This document shows positions 32,854 to 44,640 of a DNA stretch of 52,811 nt, piece after piece; within the stretch, counting starts at the first letter, position 1; each line of letters opens with the position of its first letter. The position numbers and the translations under genes were made by a program. The notes beneath the pieces are model-generated. The model was given only the letters and a program-made list of their open reading frames with translations, was not told the DNA's origin and ran no database searches. The DNA is taken from NCBI GenBank assembly GCA_009193035.1, contig SWDT01000123.1:1-52811 (forward strand). Direction: 5' to 3'. Source of the stretch: Halicephalobus mephisto (taxonomy: Eukaryota > Nematoda > Chromadorea > Rhabditida > Panagrolaimidae).

Positions 32854-33923
32854 TCAACGATGGGAAGTGGAGGCTTGTAGTTTTTCCTTTTTTTGCTGTT
32901 CACTGTATCCAGGTTCATTTCTCTTGACGAATGCGTAGAGAGCACTGAACCCCATGATGACAGCACTTCCCCAAATAACTCCTTTTTCTATCAGGTTGGC
33001 TTTATCCGACATCCACTCCATTCCCAGGGCGCAATAGGAGGCAAAGTGCTGACAGTTACGTTGGAGAAAGTGGTACTCCCCTTCTCTGTAATTTTCATCA
33101 GAAAGTCTCTGAGCTGTTTCACAAATGTCTTCTCTGGAACGCCGTCGAAGGCAATGGACCTAAGAAGAAGCATTTCATATGTACAAATCCATGAAAGCAC
33201 ACTTACTATAATCCTAATTTCCTGATCATGGGATGTGACAAAGTCTTCAATCTTGTCAACTCTGGCACAGGCTTCTCTTTTTTCAGAAAACACACTGATA
33301 CCGTTCGCAGTGGACTTCTCTGTGTTTATATGAACGACTTTGCCGTTACCGATATAGATCCCTTCGTGATTGGCGAAAGGAATATTAGCATCAAGTGACC
33401 GTTGAATATGATCCCCTGGTTTTAGATAAAAGGCAGAATTATCAATGCAGTCCGGAGGAAGTTTTCGGATGCGATAAGACACATAGCTGCAAGTTGCATT
33501 TATTGATTTTATATAACATATATTAAAATCTTACTCAGGGAAGATACCGTTGGAAAGCTCCTGGTGGATTTTATTTCGGTATTCTAATGCCCTTTCCAAC
33601 GTCAGGTGCTGAGATTTCTCGAGAATATCACTTGTAGTGACGTCACGTTGTCGGAAAATCTCCAAATCTCGGTATTCTTCATCAACAATCAATCGGACAG
33701 CATACCAGGCAACCTAAAGATGGACATAGATATATTCACAATCAATAATAAAACGAAATTTTACTTTGGTTGTGACTAAGACAAAGTGCTGACCAAAGGG
33801 GGTTTTGCCCCAAAGTCGTTCTTTACATTCTTCCCCCATGTATTCATTTTTGAGGACGTTATCTACATGTTGCCGGAAATCTGCTGCAACTTTTTCGGGG
33901 AGAAGACAATCTTCGTTCAGCAT
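32854..33923 (-). CDS. LRAT-domain protein (EGL-26/H-rev107-like)
   Basis: Member of the LRAT/NlpC-P60 thiol acyltransferase-phospholipase fold. Exons 33923-33765, 33713-33535, 33486-33207 and 33159-32854 give 307 aa. Exon 3 has LKPGDHIQRS and NHEGIYIGNGKVVHI with the catalytic His. Exon 4 has LQRNCQHFASYCALG with the catalytic Cys, then a membrane helix (GVIWGSAVIMGFSALYAFV) and a basic tail, as in LRAT proteins anchored at their C-terminus. Exon 4 is also open in a second frame reading through intron 3; the frame chosen is the one carrying the NCxxF motif, and it splices cleanly (GTAAGT, TTCTTAG). The N-terminal 110 residues before the domain are not recognised. Confidence 0.88.
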
Positions 33924-34773
33924 TTTTGGTAAATGATGATGAATCTAAAATTTCGAAAGAGAAAAATGAGTAATCAATTGATAGGGAATCGAACAAAGAT
34001 AGTTTTATAGTTTAGGGAGATGAATTCCATAAACTACACCGACTAATATCTGATTTTTCTAACATTAATTCAAACAGCACATCTTCGAATGAAATGGGGT
34101 TAACTAAAAATAATTTCAGGATAAACTTATATCGAAAAACGTAAAAAAAGGAAATTTTTTGTTATTGTTTGATTTTTAAGGTTTCAAAAAAACCGAAGAC
34201 GTTATTTCAAAAATAGTTTATTTACAAATGTTAGTAATTCGATGAATAAAAAATGAACTGATGGGTTTTTTATCAAGGTTATATGAACTCGAAAATTAGA
34301 ATCCCTGCATTCTGATAACTAATCTTAAAATGTGGAATCATTTTCGAAATATATCCTAATACTTTAAGGAACGATTCGTACTTTGAAAATCCCTGATCTT
34401 ATTAAAGAAAAAAAATTATGAAATTAAATGATATTATAGTAAAGACAAAACCAGTCAAATTGTCACTAGGAAAACTATAATTTATCTACTTTAGACACAA
34501 TTATTATCTTTACAAAAATTTATTTCAAAAGAAAATATCATGTGATGATTGTTCTTTGATGATTGGGAGATGAATAAGTCCTTTTTATCAATATTGTTTT
34601 TTTCAATATAGTGTTTTTAAACTATATTTATCACGTAATTCTTATTTTCGTCGAATGAGCTTTATAAAAACAATCAGAGATGCTGTGCCAAAATTTTCAC
34701 TCGATAATAATATGATATTTATCATTAATTTGAATATTTAAAAATTGTATGAAGATAAAAATGTCAAAAATAT
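33924..34773. other. Intergenic, 850 bp
   Basis: AT-rich DNA between the LRAT-like gene 5' end and the 3' end of zinc-ribbon-family copy 2. No gene, RNA or repeat recognised. Confidence 0.6.
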
Positions 34774-36238
34774 TCACAAGCAATACTGATTAATGAGGTC
34801 TTTAGTATCTTCGTCCAATTCGAGTTCTTCTTTGAAAATAAGCTGAAACAAAGCTGATCTGATTTTCTCATTATCTCTTTGCGGACTTTGTAAGAATTCA
34901 ATTGTCTCGTCGATTATAGGATTAGGATTTCTTTTCTGTATCTTTTGGAGTTGTTGCATAATTAATTTCAAAGTTTTTTCACTTTGTGGATCTATTGAAT
35001 TTGCCGATGAATCTGGTGTAGGTGACACAGAAGTTCCCACAGGATCATGTAGTTGTTGAAGAAAGTCATTGTGAGCAGAATCTCGATTACACGGAGGTTC
35101 TGAGCTGGCTATTATGTCTTCATTAGATTGAGTATTGATGGGCTTCCAAGTGTTCAATATTTTTAACCAGCTTTTTAATTCCTTCACTGACCCTGGAAGA
35201 CTGCTCTCTGTGATTGGAAGTCGGTGGTTCGCATGATGCTGCAGGTATTGAACATAGCGGAAATACAGTGCCTTTAAGATTGGATACATGTCTTCAAAGT
35301 CACTTCTGTTCATTTCTTTGTACTGCTTTTCTGCATCGGATAACTCAACCACAACTTGCGTTTCATGAATTTGGAATTCTCGTATCTCTGGATCTGGTTC
35401 TACATGTCGATTGTAATTTTGAAGAATAAACTCAATCTTGCGATAGACGAAGGCGAGATAAATGACGAAATCATGCAAGTTCTTTGCATTGATAACTGTC
35501 TGTTTCGTCACTGTGTGGATTGTTTCGCAGTGAGCTCTGAGAGGAATCTTTATTTCTTGTTCTTGTTCTAGATTATTAATCTGGATTAATAAATGCGATA
35601 AAAGCATTTCTCTCTTTTCCTTAAAGTTGATTAAGACCTGGCAGTTCGTATTCAGTTGAGATTCGGTGAATTGTGTTATTTCCCTCGATCTTAGTGAATT
35701 TTCAAACTGAAAAATAACCATAGCAATCAAAAGAATTTAATACTCTGAGAGTTTTAAAATATACCTTAAATAAAAACAGAGGCAAATGCTTAGAAGGAAT
35801 TAAAGCAACAATGTCGTGTCCATACTCGACTTTTTTAACATAATGACTACAGTACTTTGGGTAGTGTGATGGTTGATTTTCACACTCTTTCACCGTTTGT
35901 ACTATCTGCCAACGCAGGTAATAGAATTTGTCGTTTTTAGAAGTCAGAAATAAGTCGAACAATTGCCGAGTCGAAGGAAAGTTCAGATGACTTAAATGCT
36001 AAATGAAAACTAATTGTTTTTATTCTTGAAAACCACTAATTATTACTAGAATACTTACCGTATTAATGATTTGATTCTTTCTGTAGAGTTTCACATAATG
36101 ACGCGTTGTAGGATTATATTCTCTTACTGTGGGTTCTTGTCCTTCAACGAAAAAGCAACGAGGCAATACTTCGTCATTGTTATATCCCCATCCGGGTTCA
36201 CATGGAAGTCCGTTTAAAAGACGTAGCAAAATTGCCAT
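34774..36238 (-). CDS. Zinc-ribbon modular family, copy 2 (lacks the zinc ribbon)
   Basis: Exons 36238-36059, 35998-35765 and 35706-34774, all phase 0, give 448 aa. Exon 1 (GLPCEPGWGYNNDE, FVEGQEPTVREYNPTTRHYV) and exon 2 (VQTVKECENQPSHY, CSHYVKKVEYGHDIVALIP) match copy 1, and exon 3 begins with the same CQVLINFKEKREMLLSHL region and helical segment (LPGSVKELKSWLKILNTW). Where copy 1 has the cysteine-rich ribbon, this protein has a short Ser/Asp-rich linker, then the shared C-terminal helices ending DLINQYCL. It is the only copy whose whole N-terminal half is intact. The function is unknown; the protein appears soluble. Confidence 0.8.
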
Positions 36239-37626
36239 TTCTAAAATTGAATATTAGTATTTACAAAATATATTTTGATGATAATCTGAATTTCGAAATA
36301 CTGCAAATATAACGAACGGAATTTAATTTTATCGCATTGCTTAGATCAAAATATAAATACACCTATTTGAAAATATTATAAATTTCTAATTGATTTTTTT
36401 GGATCTTTTTTTATCCTAGCAATATACACATGGGCATGGAAACTAAATTAGGAAAAACATTGAAGGAACGAGGGTCTCTGTCATGTTTCGCCAATCCGCT
36501 CAAAATGAAGAACTTTGAGTTTTCCCATTTTTTTGTGTTAGGACCATTCAAACTTTATTATCAGTGTTTTTATAACTTTTTTTCAAATTCTTGGTAAAAA
36601 TTTAGTTTTAATATTTTTTACAATAGATAAAGCATTTAGAAACCGAAAAGACTTACTTTCCACATCAGTATTATTACAATTGTTTTAAACTATGAGTTAT
36701 AATGCATTATATCAATATTTTAAAGAGAATTTCATGAATCTATCAATTGCCATAATTGTAATAAGGTAATGAATAGTAGTTCCGAACAGTTTGTCGCTTT
36801 ATCGAATGCTTGTTAGTGATATAGGAGTATATAACTAAAATGGTTAAAGCTCATGGTTATATATTCTCAGCTTTTTTCAAACTTCCGACTCAAACCTAAG
36901 CATAATTCATTAGTAGTCAATCAAGTTCTATTACTAGACACATGATTTTTAACTTAAACTCCTGAATCGATATATGAATTTTCACTACAAAGCATTATTT
37001 TGCAACTAAATATATAATAATTGCCTACATTGAATATTTTCCTGCAAAAATGCATCTAAAGGATTATTACTAGGTATGAAGACGGAGAAAATTGTAAAAT
37101 ATATTGTAACAATTAAGTAACAACGAGAAAAAGTAGATTTAATAATAAATAATTCTAAAAACTAAGAAATTTGTGGTCCTAACACAAAAAAATAAGAAAT
37201 CTCAAAGTTTTCTATTTTGGGTGAGTTGACGAAATGTGACAGAAACTATCATTCTCTTACCAGGAAAAATGTTCTTATATGACACTCAAAAGTTATCAAT
37301 CAATGAATTTCTTTATCAATGTTTAATTGAGTTCAGTGAAGAAATCAAACATTATGTGATTATATTTAATCATATATTTAAAAGTGAAATTCACGGGATA
37401 AAAAAATCTAAGATAATCTTCAATGTACTGTTCAGTATTGGTGTTCAGTTCATTGAATTCATAGTTACTAACGAAGTGATCACACATTTGTTCGGATGTT
37501 TGACGAATTTTCCCAGTGTAAAATTGTTAATTATTTCCTTATTTTTCGTTTTTTTCGACATTAAACTTTGATTCAACCAGAAATATCTATTGTAATCTAA
37601 TCCTTATCACTCTTGCATCGGATTGA
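36239..37626. other. Intergenic with transposon relic
   Basis: 1.4 kb between two minus-strand family genes. It holds the inverted-repeat element at 36470-37250. A 111-codon plus-strand frame at 37236-37571 is AT-rich with no recognisable domain and is not called. Confidence 0.6.
36470..37250. mobile_element. Non-autonomous DNA transposon, ~780 bp, long imperfect inverted ends
   Basis: The left arm has AACTTTGAGTTTTCCCATTT followed by TTTTGTGTTAGGACCA (to 36544). The right arm has TGGTCCTAACACAAAAAAAT from about 37171 and then CTCAAAGTTTTCTATTTTGG. Similarity continues outward through CTGTCA/TGACAG with several mismatches, about 75 bp per arm. The 600-bp interior is AT-rich without an ORF. 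Confidence 0.65.
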
Positions 37627-40294
37627 CTAATTTGATAAATCGAGTTCTGATTCGTTATGAAAATAGTCATTGATTAATTGTAAGGTTTTGTCGTCCAAAT
37701 CCTTTTGTTGGAGTATATAAAGGATATATTCAATGTTTTCGTTGTTGCTTTGTGAATTTTCTAGAGAATTTAATGCCCTGACAATTAATAGGTTTTGAGT
37801 TCGATTTATCTCATTCCGAAGTTGGATTTTGATTTGCTCCAAGATTTCTTTTTTTTTAGTTTCTTCGAAGTTGAAGAACCGTGATTACCTATATTAAGGG
37901 GTCCTGAATCTGCATCTAATCCAGAATCAGAAAATGTACAGAAGTTGTCTGCTTTAGAAGACTCTGGAACTTGATCTTGTTGAGAAGAATGTACATGATG
38001 AATGGGATTTAAGCAAATTAAAAACTCGGATTCATAATCTTTGATTCCACAAGCACAACCAACTAACCACCAATTCTTGCTAAATTTCACGAATTCTCCA
38101 CATTGTTGGCAAATCCACTTTTTCTTTTGATTCGAGCAGTTTTTCGGACAGGATTCTTCAAAGACCTTATACTCGTCTGTGATTTCATCCTTTGACAGTA
38201 CTGAGTTTATCATGTCGAAGTAGCCAAAGAAGATTTTTTCTTGATTGAACAGAAGATACGGTTCAATTAGCTCTGATTTTTGAAAAACTTGACAATTACT
38301 GAATTTGGGGATTTTCTGAGGTTGAATTTTGGAGTGAAGTATGGCAGGATAATAAAATTGATAAAGAGATGTGTTTGAAGCATTTGGTTGGATAATTTTT
38401 GGATCTTTAGGTTCATATTTTGTGTAGTTTGGCTTAGATTTAGCTGATATAGATTTCTTTTTTTTCTCTGTAATGAACGAAGATGTATCTTCAGCAGGTA
38501 TCTGAGGAGAAATTCTTTTGATCTGGATATCCGTACTTGATGAAAAACTATCTGATTTTTGAATTGTTTGTTTTTGAGCAGATTCTGAGTCTCTAGATAG
38601 ATTCAAAAGAAAAGAATAGTGTTTAAGAATAGAGTCATGTTCCTTTAAAGATTTCGAGTATCTTGAATCTCCCAAATTGCTTTTTTGTGGCAAACGACCA
38701 TTTCTATCAGGTTGCTCTTCTACTTTCATATTCTTTATGATTTTTTCTTCTAGCTTTGACGATATGTCTTTAGAAATTTCACTGCTTGGAACATCATACC
38801 TTTGGTCTAAAGGTACATAGTCACAGATTTCGTGTTTTTCTTCTCTATCGTTATTGCATATTACCGACGATATAAAAGATTTTAATTTTTTTTCATTTTT
38901 TCGATTGGTCTCAGAATCGATCTTTGGGATATTTTTCTTATTGAAAGTTGTCGCTGATAACTGATGATCATCACTATGGAATGATTTTCTAACATATTTC
39001 CGATCTGTCTTCAAATTGTCTTCCTCGTCATTGAAAGCACACTTTTGAAAACCTCTATTAGTAAATTCCCTATGAACTTGCTTCCACATTGTGAATCCGC
39101 CCTCCATGAATACTGGGTCTCTTTTCAATTTCTGATTCCCTTTAGGCTAAAAGAAAACTAATGAGACAACATTACATGTACCAAACAGATGAATACTACT
39201 ATGAGAAAGAAGAATTCTAAGATTTGATTCTCGTAAAATTTCGAAAAACAAGAGGATCTTTAGATTAACCAAACTACTTTTGATGATTTTCCCTAGGTAC
39301 ATATCTGTAGTAAATACTCACCTCAGTCAGCCCCTGCATCAAGTGACTAGCTCGTGAAGTTAGCTGTCCACTTGGATTTCTTTCGGGATCATTTTCATCC
39401 ATTAATACGACCAGATCATATACATATATGTTGGAATTTTGTTTTCTAATGGTTGGAAATATTTTCAGTATATTATATCCCGTCATTGAAGTTTTGATTA
39501 AAGACGATGGACATTGCAAAACATCAATATTTTCTCCATCAGGTTCTCCTCTAAAGTCGATAAATTCATCGAAATTAGTTCGGTAATCCAGAATCAAGAT
39601 CTTTTTCCCGTTCTTTGCATAATTTACAAGCTTCCTAGGCGGAATCATCCCATCAACAAGGTCAGTTTTAAGAATTTGAATGCATTTTTTTGTTATTTTT
39701 GGGTTTTTTTCCATAGCGAAATTTCTGCCGGATTTATTTAGTTTTTGTCGCTTAGCTAGGATCACTTTTACTTCTTCTTGTAGTTCATTTATAGTGTTAG
39801 TAATGTCTTTAGATGTTTTTAGAAAATCTCTGCCCTTCTAAATTATTAATTATCGGAACATGATAAAGTTAAAAAAACTTACAGGACCCGACAAGAATTC
39901 GTTTTTATCTGGAGAATTATTTATAATCGAACAACAAGTCATAGCCTTGAGGCAATATATGTAAGCATCGACCTTCTTACCATGTGCGGCGTTTTCTTGG
40001 CCTATTTCATAAATAGCTTTCATTTGATTGAACACCCCGAAAAAGCTTTATATATATATGTTTGATATATGAGTATCTCACATTTTACATCTCATTCTCT
40101 CGAGTTTCCTCGTTGTCTCATTGTCAAACTTACTTATTTCAATTAGATTCTCCAATGTAAAAATTTTTTCTGTTGTCATATCTATGAGAAACTGAAAGGT
40201 TACACCAACAGTCAATGCTATATTGATTGAAAACTAACCTGAATCATTATTGATTAATTTTGATGAAATTTCTATGGAAATCAAATCGGTATAC
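37627..40294 (-). pseudogene. Chimera: USP8-like MIT/rhodanese N-terminus fused to zinc-ribbon family C-terminus
   Basis: Exons seen: 40294-40239, 40181-40134, about 40035-39883, 39837-39322 and 39146-37627; the first exon was not found. The N-terminal part has a helical segment like the USP8 N-terminal domain (AIYEIGQENAAHGKKVDAYI). Then comes a rhodanese-like domain (KKILILDYRTNFDEFIDF to FMEGGFTMWKQV) lacking the catalytic Cys, as in USP8. A Ser/Lys-rich linker leads not to a ubiquitin hydrolase but to this window's own family module: EPYLLFNQEKIFFGYFDM, CPKNC, WICQQCGEF, GCACG, and C-terminal helices ending QLINDYFHNE. Two possible lesions: a one-base frame change in the A-run near 37850, and no AG at the expected acceptor before GTGTTCAATC. 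It could be a live gene with assembly errors, or a young pseudogene. Confidence 0.65.
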
Positions 40295-41093
40295 CTGAAA
40301 TACATATAATAATGGCTTTTACAATATATTTCTTTTAGCCTTCGCGTAATATACTTAGGAAACTTATAATTTGAAAATACGAGAAACTTTATCGCAAAAT
40401 TAATTTTTGTTGACAATATTTTATTGCTCGATTAGTTCCGGATATTACTGAATGCTTATCATTTTTATATTTCCCTTAATCATGTTACCTTTTACTAAAT
40501 AAAAATGTTTTTCACAGAAATCAACTGCATCTTAATGATTCATATTTTTTATCTAGTTACCCTTATTTCAATTTTAAAAATTTACAATTAATAAAAAAAT
40601 TTTTTAGTAACATTCGATTTTCCAATTCAGTCTTTAATTTCTTATTCTGTGCAGAAAACTAAAGTTAAGCAAAGTTTGATTCATAAATTACAGGATATTC
40701 TAAGTTTTACATCTATTTTTGATTATCCGAAGACTTCAATTTTTTCATTTCCTTTAAAATTGACTTTATTGAGAATTACTTCCCTTTTGGAACCACTGAA
40801 AGTTGATAGATCAGAATCACTTGTTCTACAAGATTCTAAGCTTTTATCTTGTTAAAAATAGAAAAGTGGATTAGGATAAGCGACTATGAGTAAATTTAAT
40901 ATTCGATCAGTCCTCCTTAGAAAAATGAATATTTATGACTGAACTCTAGGATCCCTATCTTTGCGAATGTTTTTATCAATAAGGGATCGCTTTCTTATGA
41001 AAAAAATAAGAATTTCGTAATGTCTCAAATTTTGAATATTGATTTTTTCACTCTTTTTAATCTTAGTTTATTAATTAAAATTTCTTTAAATAG
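40295..41093. other. Intergenic between chimera and copy 3
   Basis: Divergent region. A 60-codon minus-strand frame just upstream (40234-40416) may hold the chimera's first exon, but no good donor was found. A plus-strand frame at 40649-40855 is not recognised. Confidence 0.45.
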
Positions 41094-41707
41094 AAATCAT
41101 GTTCAATAACAGATGTTTCAATAAAATACAAGAGAAGACGAAATGCAGTGTTCTGATCAACAATGATGAGGTAGTTGAACCATATATCGGGTACGAAAAC
41201 ACCAGGGTTTTGTTCGGGTTTGTTGACATGGAAGGTGCGGAGACGAGTGAAGTCTCCAGTAACTCAAGCTTATTAGAGTCGGAGTGCCCGGAGAAATGCA
41301 CTCAAGATGTAAGAAGCTGGGTTTGCACAAAATGTGGCGACTTTGTCAGAATCGAGCAGAAATCTACAGGAGAACCACTCCTGTTCTGCACCTGCGGATC
41401 ACGGAGATACACTAGTCACCTTCTGAAGTGTCATCATCCAAGTTCTCAGATGCAAGAAGTGAAAGAAATGCATGATCAAAAGATTAATTATGATAATCTC
41501 ATTCCCACAATTTGTGAGCATCTCGAAAAAGTAACATCCGAAAATGAAAAATCTACTAATCTGAAAATTACTATCTCTATAATCAATCTACTTTCAAAAG
41601 AGAAGAGTGAAGAAGAAATCAGAAGTATTTTGAGGGAACTTCAAAATATGAATTTTGATGAAGACACCAAACACCTTATCGAACTGTATTTCAATAAAAA
41701 TAACTAA
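41094..41707 (+). CDS. Zinc-ribbon modular family, copy 3 (C-terminal half only)
   Basis: 202 aa from ATG at 41099 to TAA. It starts just before CSVLINNDEVVEPYIGYEN and carries the whole ribbon module: FGFVDMEG, CPEKC, WVCTKCGDFV, FCTCGS and CHHPSS, then the C-terminal helices ending LIELYFNKNN. It has no counterpart of exons 1-2 or the helical region of copies 1 and 2. The ATG follows an acceptor-like TTTAAATAG by five bases, so it may be trans-spliced here or have an upstream exon not recognised. All eight ribbon Cys/His positions of copy 1 have equivalents, suggesting retained metal binding. Confidence 0.7.
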
Positions 41708-42883
41708 TGAACTTATTGTCAGTGGTGGACTAATTTGATTCTGTATCTTGTAGAACTTAATAAACCTTGAAAAAGTGATTCTCTTTTTGATATTTAGATT
41801 TCTAGGGCACATTATAAGTCAAACATAAATTTAGTTCTTTTCTACTTTCTACGAACATTGTTGAATGCAATCCAAACTCCCAGCTAGTTCTATAAGCATT
41901 ATATTGTTAATAGGATAACTCTCTAGATAATTTTTTACTGATGCAACGATATCTTGAATGTACTACATCAATTCGTCAAGGCTCTGCGTTATTTTCAAAA
42001 ACATTTAGAAAAGATACAAATCCTTTAATTGCAATAATGGGTCACATTTTCTGAGAAGCGATAAGATTTCAGCAGCCATATATCGAGGAAATTCTAATAA
42101 ATGAGAATCAGGCCTTTTGTAGAAGAAATTAATGGTCGTACAAATTTATGCGATTAATTTAGCATAAGAATCGTCATTTAAGATTCAAAGAAATTTTTTA
42201 ATTTTGAAATATATCAAAGGATTAAAGGAAAAATGAATCTCTTCCATATGGTTAAAAATAGTATGTGTTTAGCAACGCTTCATCACTTTAAGTTGACTTT
42301 AATTTGCAAATTAAGTGATGATCATTAGAAACAATCTCACGAATATTTTAAGATGTTTCCATTTTACTTTCTCAACACTAAAGCAGTGAGTATCACATTC
42401 TTCAATTGATAGTCACAGCAAAGTGTGTCAAAAATTCACGTCATTGATCGCAATCTCATTCTTTTCCAAAAAATACATGTTGCACTAAGAACAATCCATA
42501 GAATAAATGAAATTTCTTCTCTTGATTGAAGGTTTCTTTTACAAACACAAAAATTACCTGTTAGTATTGTATTAGTAATTTCTAACTACTATTTCTTTTT
42601 CACTACAGCTATCAACAATTTGTAAAAACTCTGACTAATATTTAGTCTTAGATTCATCTTTTTGGTCAATGATTAAAGTTTCCGAAGTGTTGACCGATTG
42701 GCCAATGCTGTAAGATTTGTATAAACTACTAGATGGGTTAAATCTTGTTTGTGTTTACAGAATTAATTTTACAATGTTCAAAAAGGAAATCTTTCTTCAG
42801 CTTGAAATACAACACAAGTGCAAACAAATTCGCTATTGACTAGTTTGTGTTAATTTCTCGCAAATTTCATGTTCAGTCAGCTA
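41708..42883. other. Intergenic, 1.2 kb
   Basis: AT-rich DNA between convergent copy 3 and the GT92 gene. No ORF, RNA gene or clear repeat was seen. Confidence 0.6.
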
Positions 42884-44640
42884 TTATTCCAGTGTGCATC
42901 CGTTCATTTTCTCCTCTAATCTAGGCTCTTCGATAGGGAGATAGGCTTCTAGCGCTTCGCTCACCCTCTTCCATGTTTGTCTCATTTGAATACACTCAAA
43001 ATTTTTGACAGCTTCAATGTTGCACAAGTAAATGGTTCGACATGCGGCAACCTGGGTCTCCTTCCATCCAATAGACTTGATGCAAATGTCTATCGGTGGC
43101 TGATAGTGATTGGTCGACTTAAGATTTTTCACGAGTCCCTTCTCTTTGAAGGATTGGTAATTCATGTCCCAAGATGAGGAAATATTCTGAATATCTTCCT
43201 GCGAGAGAATATCCGAGATACTCTCAAAGTAATTGTTGGTCCCTTTGAACTGAAATTGACAAGATAACTGATTAAGTTTACCAATTTCTACTTTACCCCA
43301 AAATAGCTGGTCTTATAGTTGTTCTCTTTGTAGAAATGCCAAATCCTCGTGTGAACGACGAGACCCCTCTTCACGGGGACTTCGTAGGGTTTCAGATGAG
43401 CAGGAAACAATTGGGGGTAATGAACCCAGATAGATTTGATCCTTCTTGGCTTGACTACAGATTTCCCCAGGTGCTTTATTCTCGAGATTTGAGCCGATTC
43501 CAACACTTTTCCTAAATTGAATATCGAAGCTACTTTCGAGGTCCGAAGTCTTGACATGTAGCTCCCGTAATGGATGAAGGCAGCATCAGGATGGTTTCTA
43601 TATATGGACTGGAACTCGGAGTGATACTTCCTGCCTTGAGGCAAGAATATGAGATCATCCATGTCCTGGACAATAATAAAATCAGCGGCTTCCCGATATC
43701 TTTGATAACAGTCATTGACTGCTGCCATCTGATCTCTCATGTAGAGCTGTTGTCTTGCGTTGATCTTCGGGATATCTGGTACAACCCAAGGGATTATAGT
43801 GATGAAATTCAGCTCTTCGTAAGCTTTCAAAAGGGAGTAAAAGTGCTTTGAGGAACTGATAAAATAGTAAATCTGTCTAGCAACCCCAAAGAAGTGAAGA
43901 ACTTCAATCGTGAAAGCCGCCTGTTGCCACTGTTCTGCAAAGAAAATTGGGCTTCCACAAGTGACTACTCCAAGGTTCTCTCTCGAGGGCAGGACGATTG
44001 GAAGACTAACTGAATCGTTTAGAGACTGTGGGATTGTCAACTTGATAGTGGTAGGGTCAGTAACGGTCTTGCAGAGGCCGAAGAACGTGTGGAAGTAACA
44101 GAAGTTGTTGATAAGATATGCGGGCTCTGGTTTCATCTCGGAAACAAATATATTAGTTTCGTTCATCGAAAGGCACAGAAATCGAATCGAAGTTGATATG
44201 TTATATCTGGCTCGAAACTGAATCAAAGCGGTATTTGGGGGGAAGCTGAAAAGACGAAAATATTTGAAGTTAAGTAAAAGGAGTTTTACAATTTGGATGT
44301 ATTATAGTATATGGCAGAATGCAGCAATAATGGACCTATTGGTTCGTTCTCATCTTTCCCATTTGTGAATTTATTAAAGACAGAACGCTTTTTCTTAATC
44401 TGAAAGCGATTCTATCAACTAGAAAAGAGTATAAAGTCGATATCTTACATACGAAATTCCGTGAGTGCAGCTCAAATTCACTAAAGTCGTCGAATCGCTT
44501 CCGAACATTAACTTTTCTTGGGTTGAGTATAGGCTCGGGGTTACTAAAATATAGGTAATACATACAATGAAGTAGACAACAACAGCAATGGAAAATAACG
44601 GGAGAAGCGGTCTAAGAAATTTGTTTCCCCAAAGCCTCAT
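42884..44640 (-). CDS. Glycosyltransferase family 92 (DUF23) type II membrane protein
   Basis: Golgi glycosyltransferase; the characterised C. elegans member GALT-1 adds galactose to core fucose of N-glycans, but this protein's acceptor is unknown. Exons 44640-44449, 44399-44290, 44245-43297 and 43249-42884 give 538 aa. Exon 1 has a short cytosolic tail and an anchor helix (LPLFSIAVVVYFIVCITYIL). Exon 2 has GPLLLHSAIYYNTSK. Exon 3 has the core: FFAEQWQQAAFTIEVLHFFG, LYMRDQMAAVNDCYQRYRE, and VQDMDDLIFLP with the metal-binding DxD. WVHYPQLF and LVVHTRIWHF follow. Exon 4 has the Cys-rich tail. Exon 1/2 boundaries were chosen because GTAAGA to TTTCAG restores the family frame; an alternative donor (GTATGT) does not. 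Confidence 0.92.

Noticed and set aside
32991..33206. Alternative C-terminus of the LRAT-like protein reading through intron 3
   Set aside because: It would lose the NCxxF catalytic Cys motif and the membrane helix; the spliced frame keeps both.
37236..37571. 111-codon plus-strand ORF
   Set aside because: Composition follows the AT-rich background (Phe, Ile, Lys) and it begins inside a transposon arm.
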